Of a stretch of DNA of 5,349 nucleotides, positions 5,261 through 5,349 are shown piece by piece. The translations under genes were made by a program, and so were the position numbers. The notes under the pieces were generated by a model. The model made no database searches and was not told the DNA's origin. It was given only the letters and a program-made list of their open reading frames with translations. The stretch is taken from the NCBI GenBank assembly GCA_030837265.1, contig JAUPKV010000278.1, positions 1-5,349 on the forward strand, in the 5' to 3' direction. Position 1 is the stretch's first letter, and every line of letters begins with the position of its first letter. This DNA is from Methanobacteriota archaeon. GTDB lineage: Archaea; Halobacteriota; Methanosarcinia; Methanosarcinales; Methanosarcinaceae.

Positions 5261-5349
5261 TCTAAAATTTTCCATGTGAAATGAAGGGGTTGGAATAAGT
5301 CTAGCTATAATGATCTCCAGTTGAATCGGAGGCAGTTCCTGTTCTGACG
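5208..5349. repeat. Two diverged 36-bp direct repeats 106 bp apart
   Basis: Blocks at 5208-5243 and 5314-5349 share TCTCCAGTTGAA at the left end and TGTTCTGACG at the right end, with a variable middle; 29 of 36 positions match. The second block ends at the window edge, so it may be longer or be part of a larger series. The reading frames through the blocks are short and closed, so this is not a repeat protein. The repeats are too diverged and too far apart for a CRISPR array. Confidence 0.5.

Larger units (their letters stand above)
4982..5349. other. Intergenic stretch without a convincing gene
   Basis: After the stop codon at 4979-4981 the plus strand has a T-rich run (GGATTTTAGTTTTAG) that may help termination. 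A minus-strand frame at 4934-5116 has a fairly protein-like middle (KKVQSAWGLFEDLNDHFE) but starts at GTG without a ribosome site and runs antisense into the upstream gene; it may be a gene remnant at most. The right-hand 180 bp hold the repeat blocks described separately. Confidence 0.5.

Noticed and set aside
5208..5349. CRISPR array, because the repeat blocks are 36 bp
   Set aside because: Only two copies, 29 of 36 positions matching, and 70 bp between them; CRISPR repeats are near-identical with spacers of about 30-40 bp.

Overview
The window looks like chromosomal DNA of a methanogenic archaeon of the Methanosarcina type. The support is archaeal-style promoters (TATA boxes about 25 bp before inferred start sites), Shine-Dalgarno motifs matching the archaeal 16S tail, two typical tryptophan-biosynthesis proteins, and an AT-rich accessory stretch with a decayed insertion sequence. 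The genus is inferred from protein and spacer style, not from a database search.

Left third (1-1990, minus strand): a core metabolic block. trpC (indole-3-glycerol-phosphate synthase) is followed after a 238-bp spacer by trpB (tryptophan synthase beta chain), which runs off the left edge. Together they carry out the last steps of tryptophan synthesis: TrpC makes indole-3-glycerol phosphate, TrpA (expected beyond the edge) releases indole, and TrpB joins indole to serine. The trpC promoter has a clear TATA box and a TGTACA hexamer at the predicted start site. The trpC-trpB spacer holds a degenerate motif repeated about every 21 bp.

Middle (1990-3850): a much more AT-rich accessory region. A divergent intergenic stretch carries a perfect 12-bp inverted repeat. 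It is followed on the plus strand by a small two-helix membrane protein and by a single-pass, probably exported protein whose frame is broken at an (AT)n tract. The broken gene ends in what looks like the terminus of a truncated IS, whose DDE transposase (minus strand) lacks its N-terminal part and has lost its first catalytic aspartate.

Right third (3850-5349): one intact plus-strand gene encodes a three-part protein: an N-terminal phospholipase-D-like nuclease domain with one variant HKD motif, a central HRDC domain of the RecQ type, and a C-terminal pair of four-cysteine zinc ribbons. It has its own promoter and ribosome binding site. It is the best candidate here for an undescribed DNA-processing or defence factor. 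The last 370 bp hold no convincing gene but contain two diverged 36-bp repeat blocks exactly 106 bp apart and a 10-bp inverted repeat.
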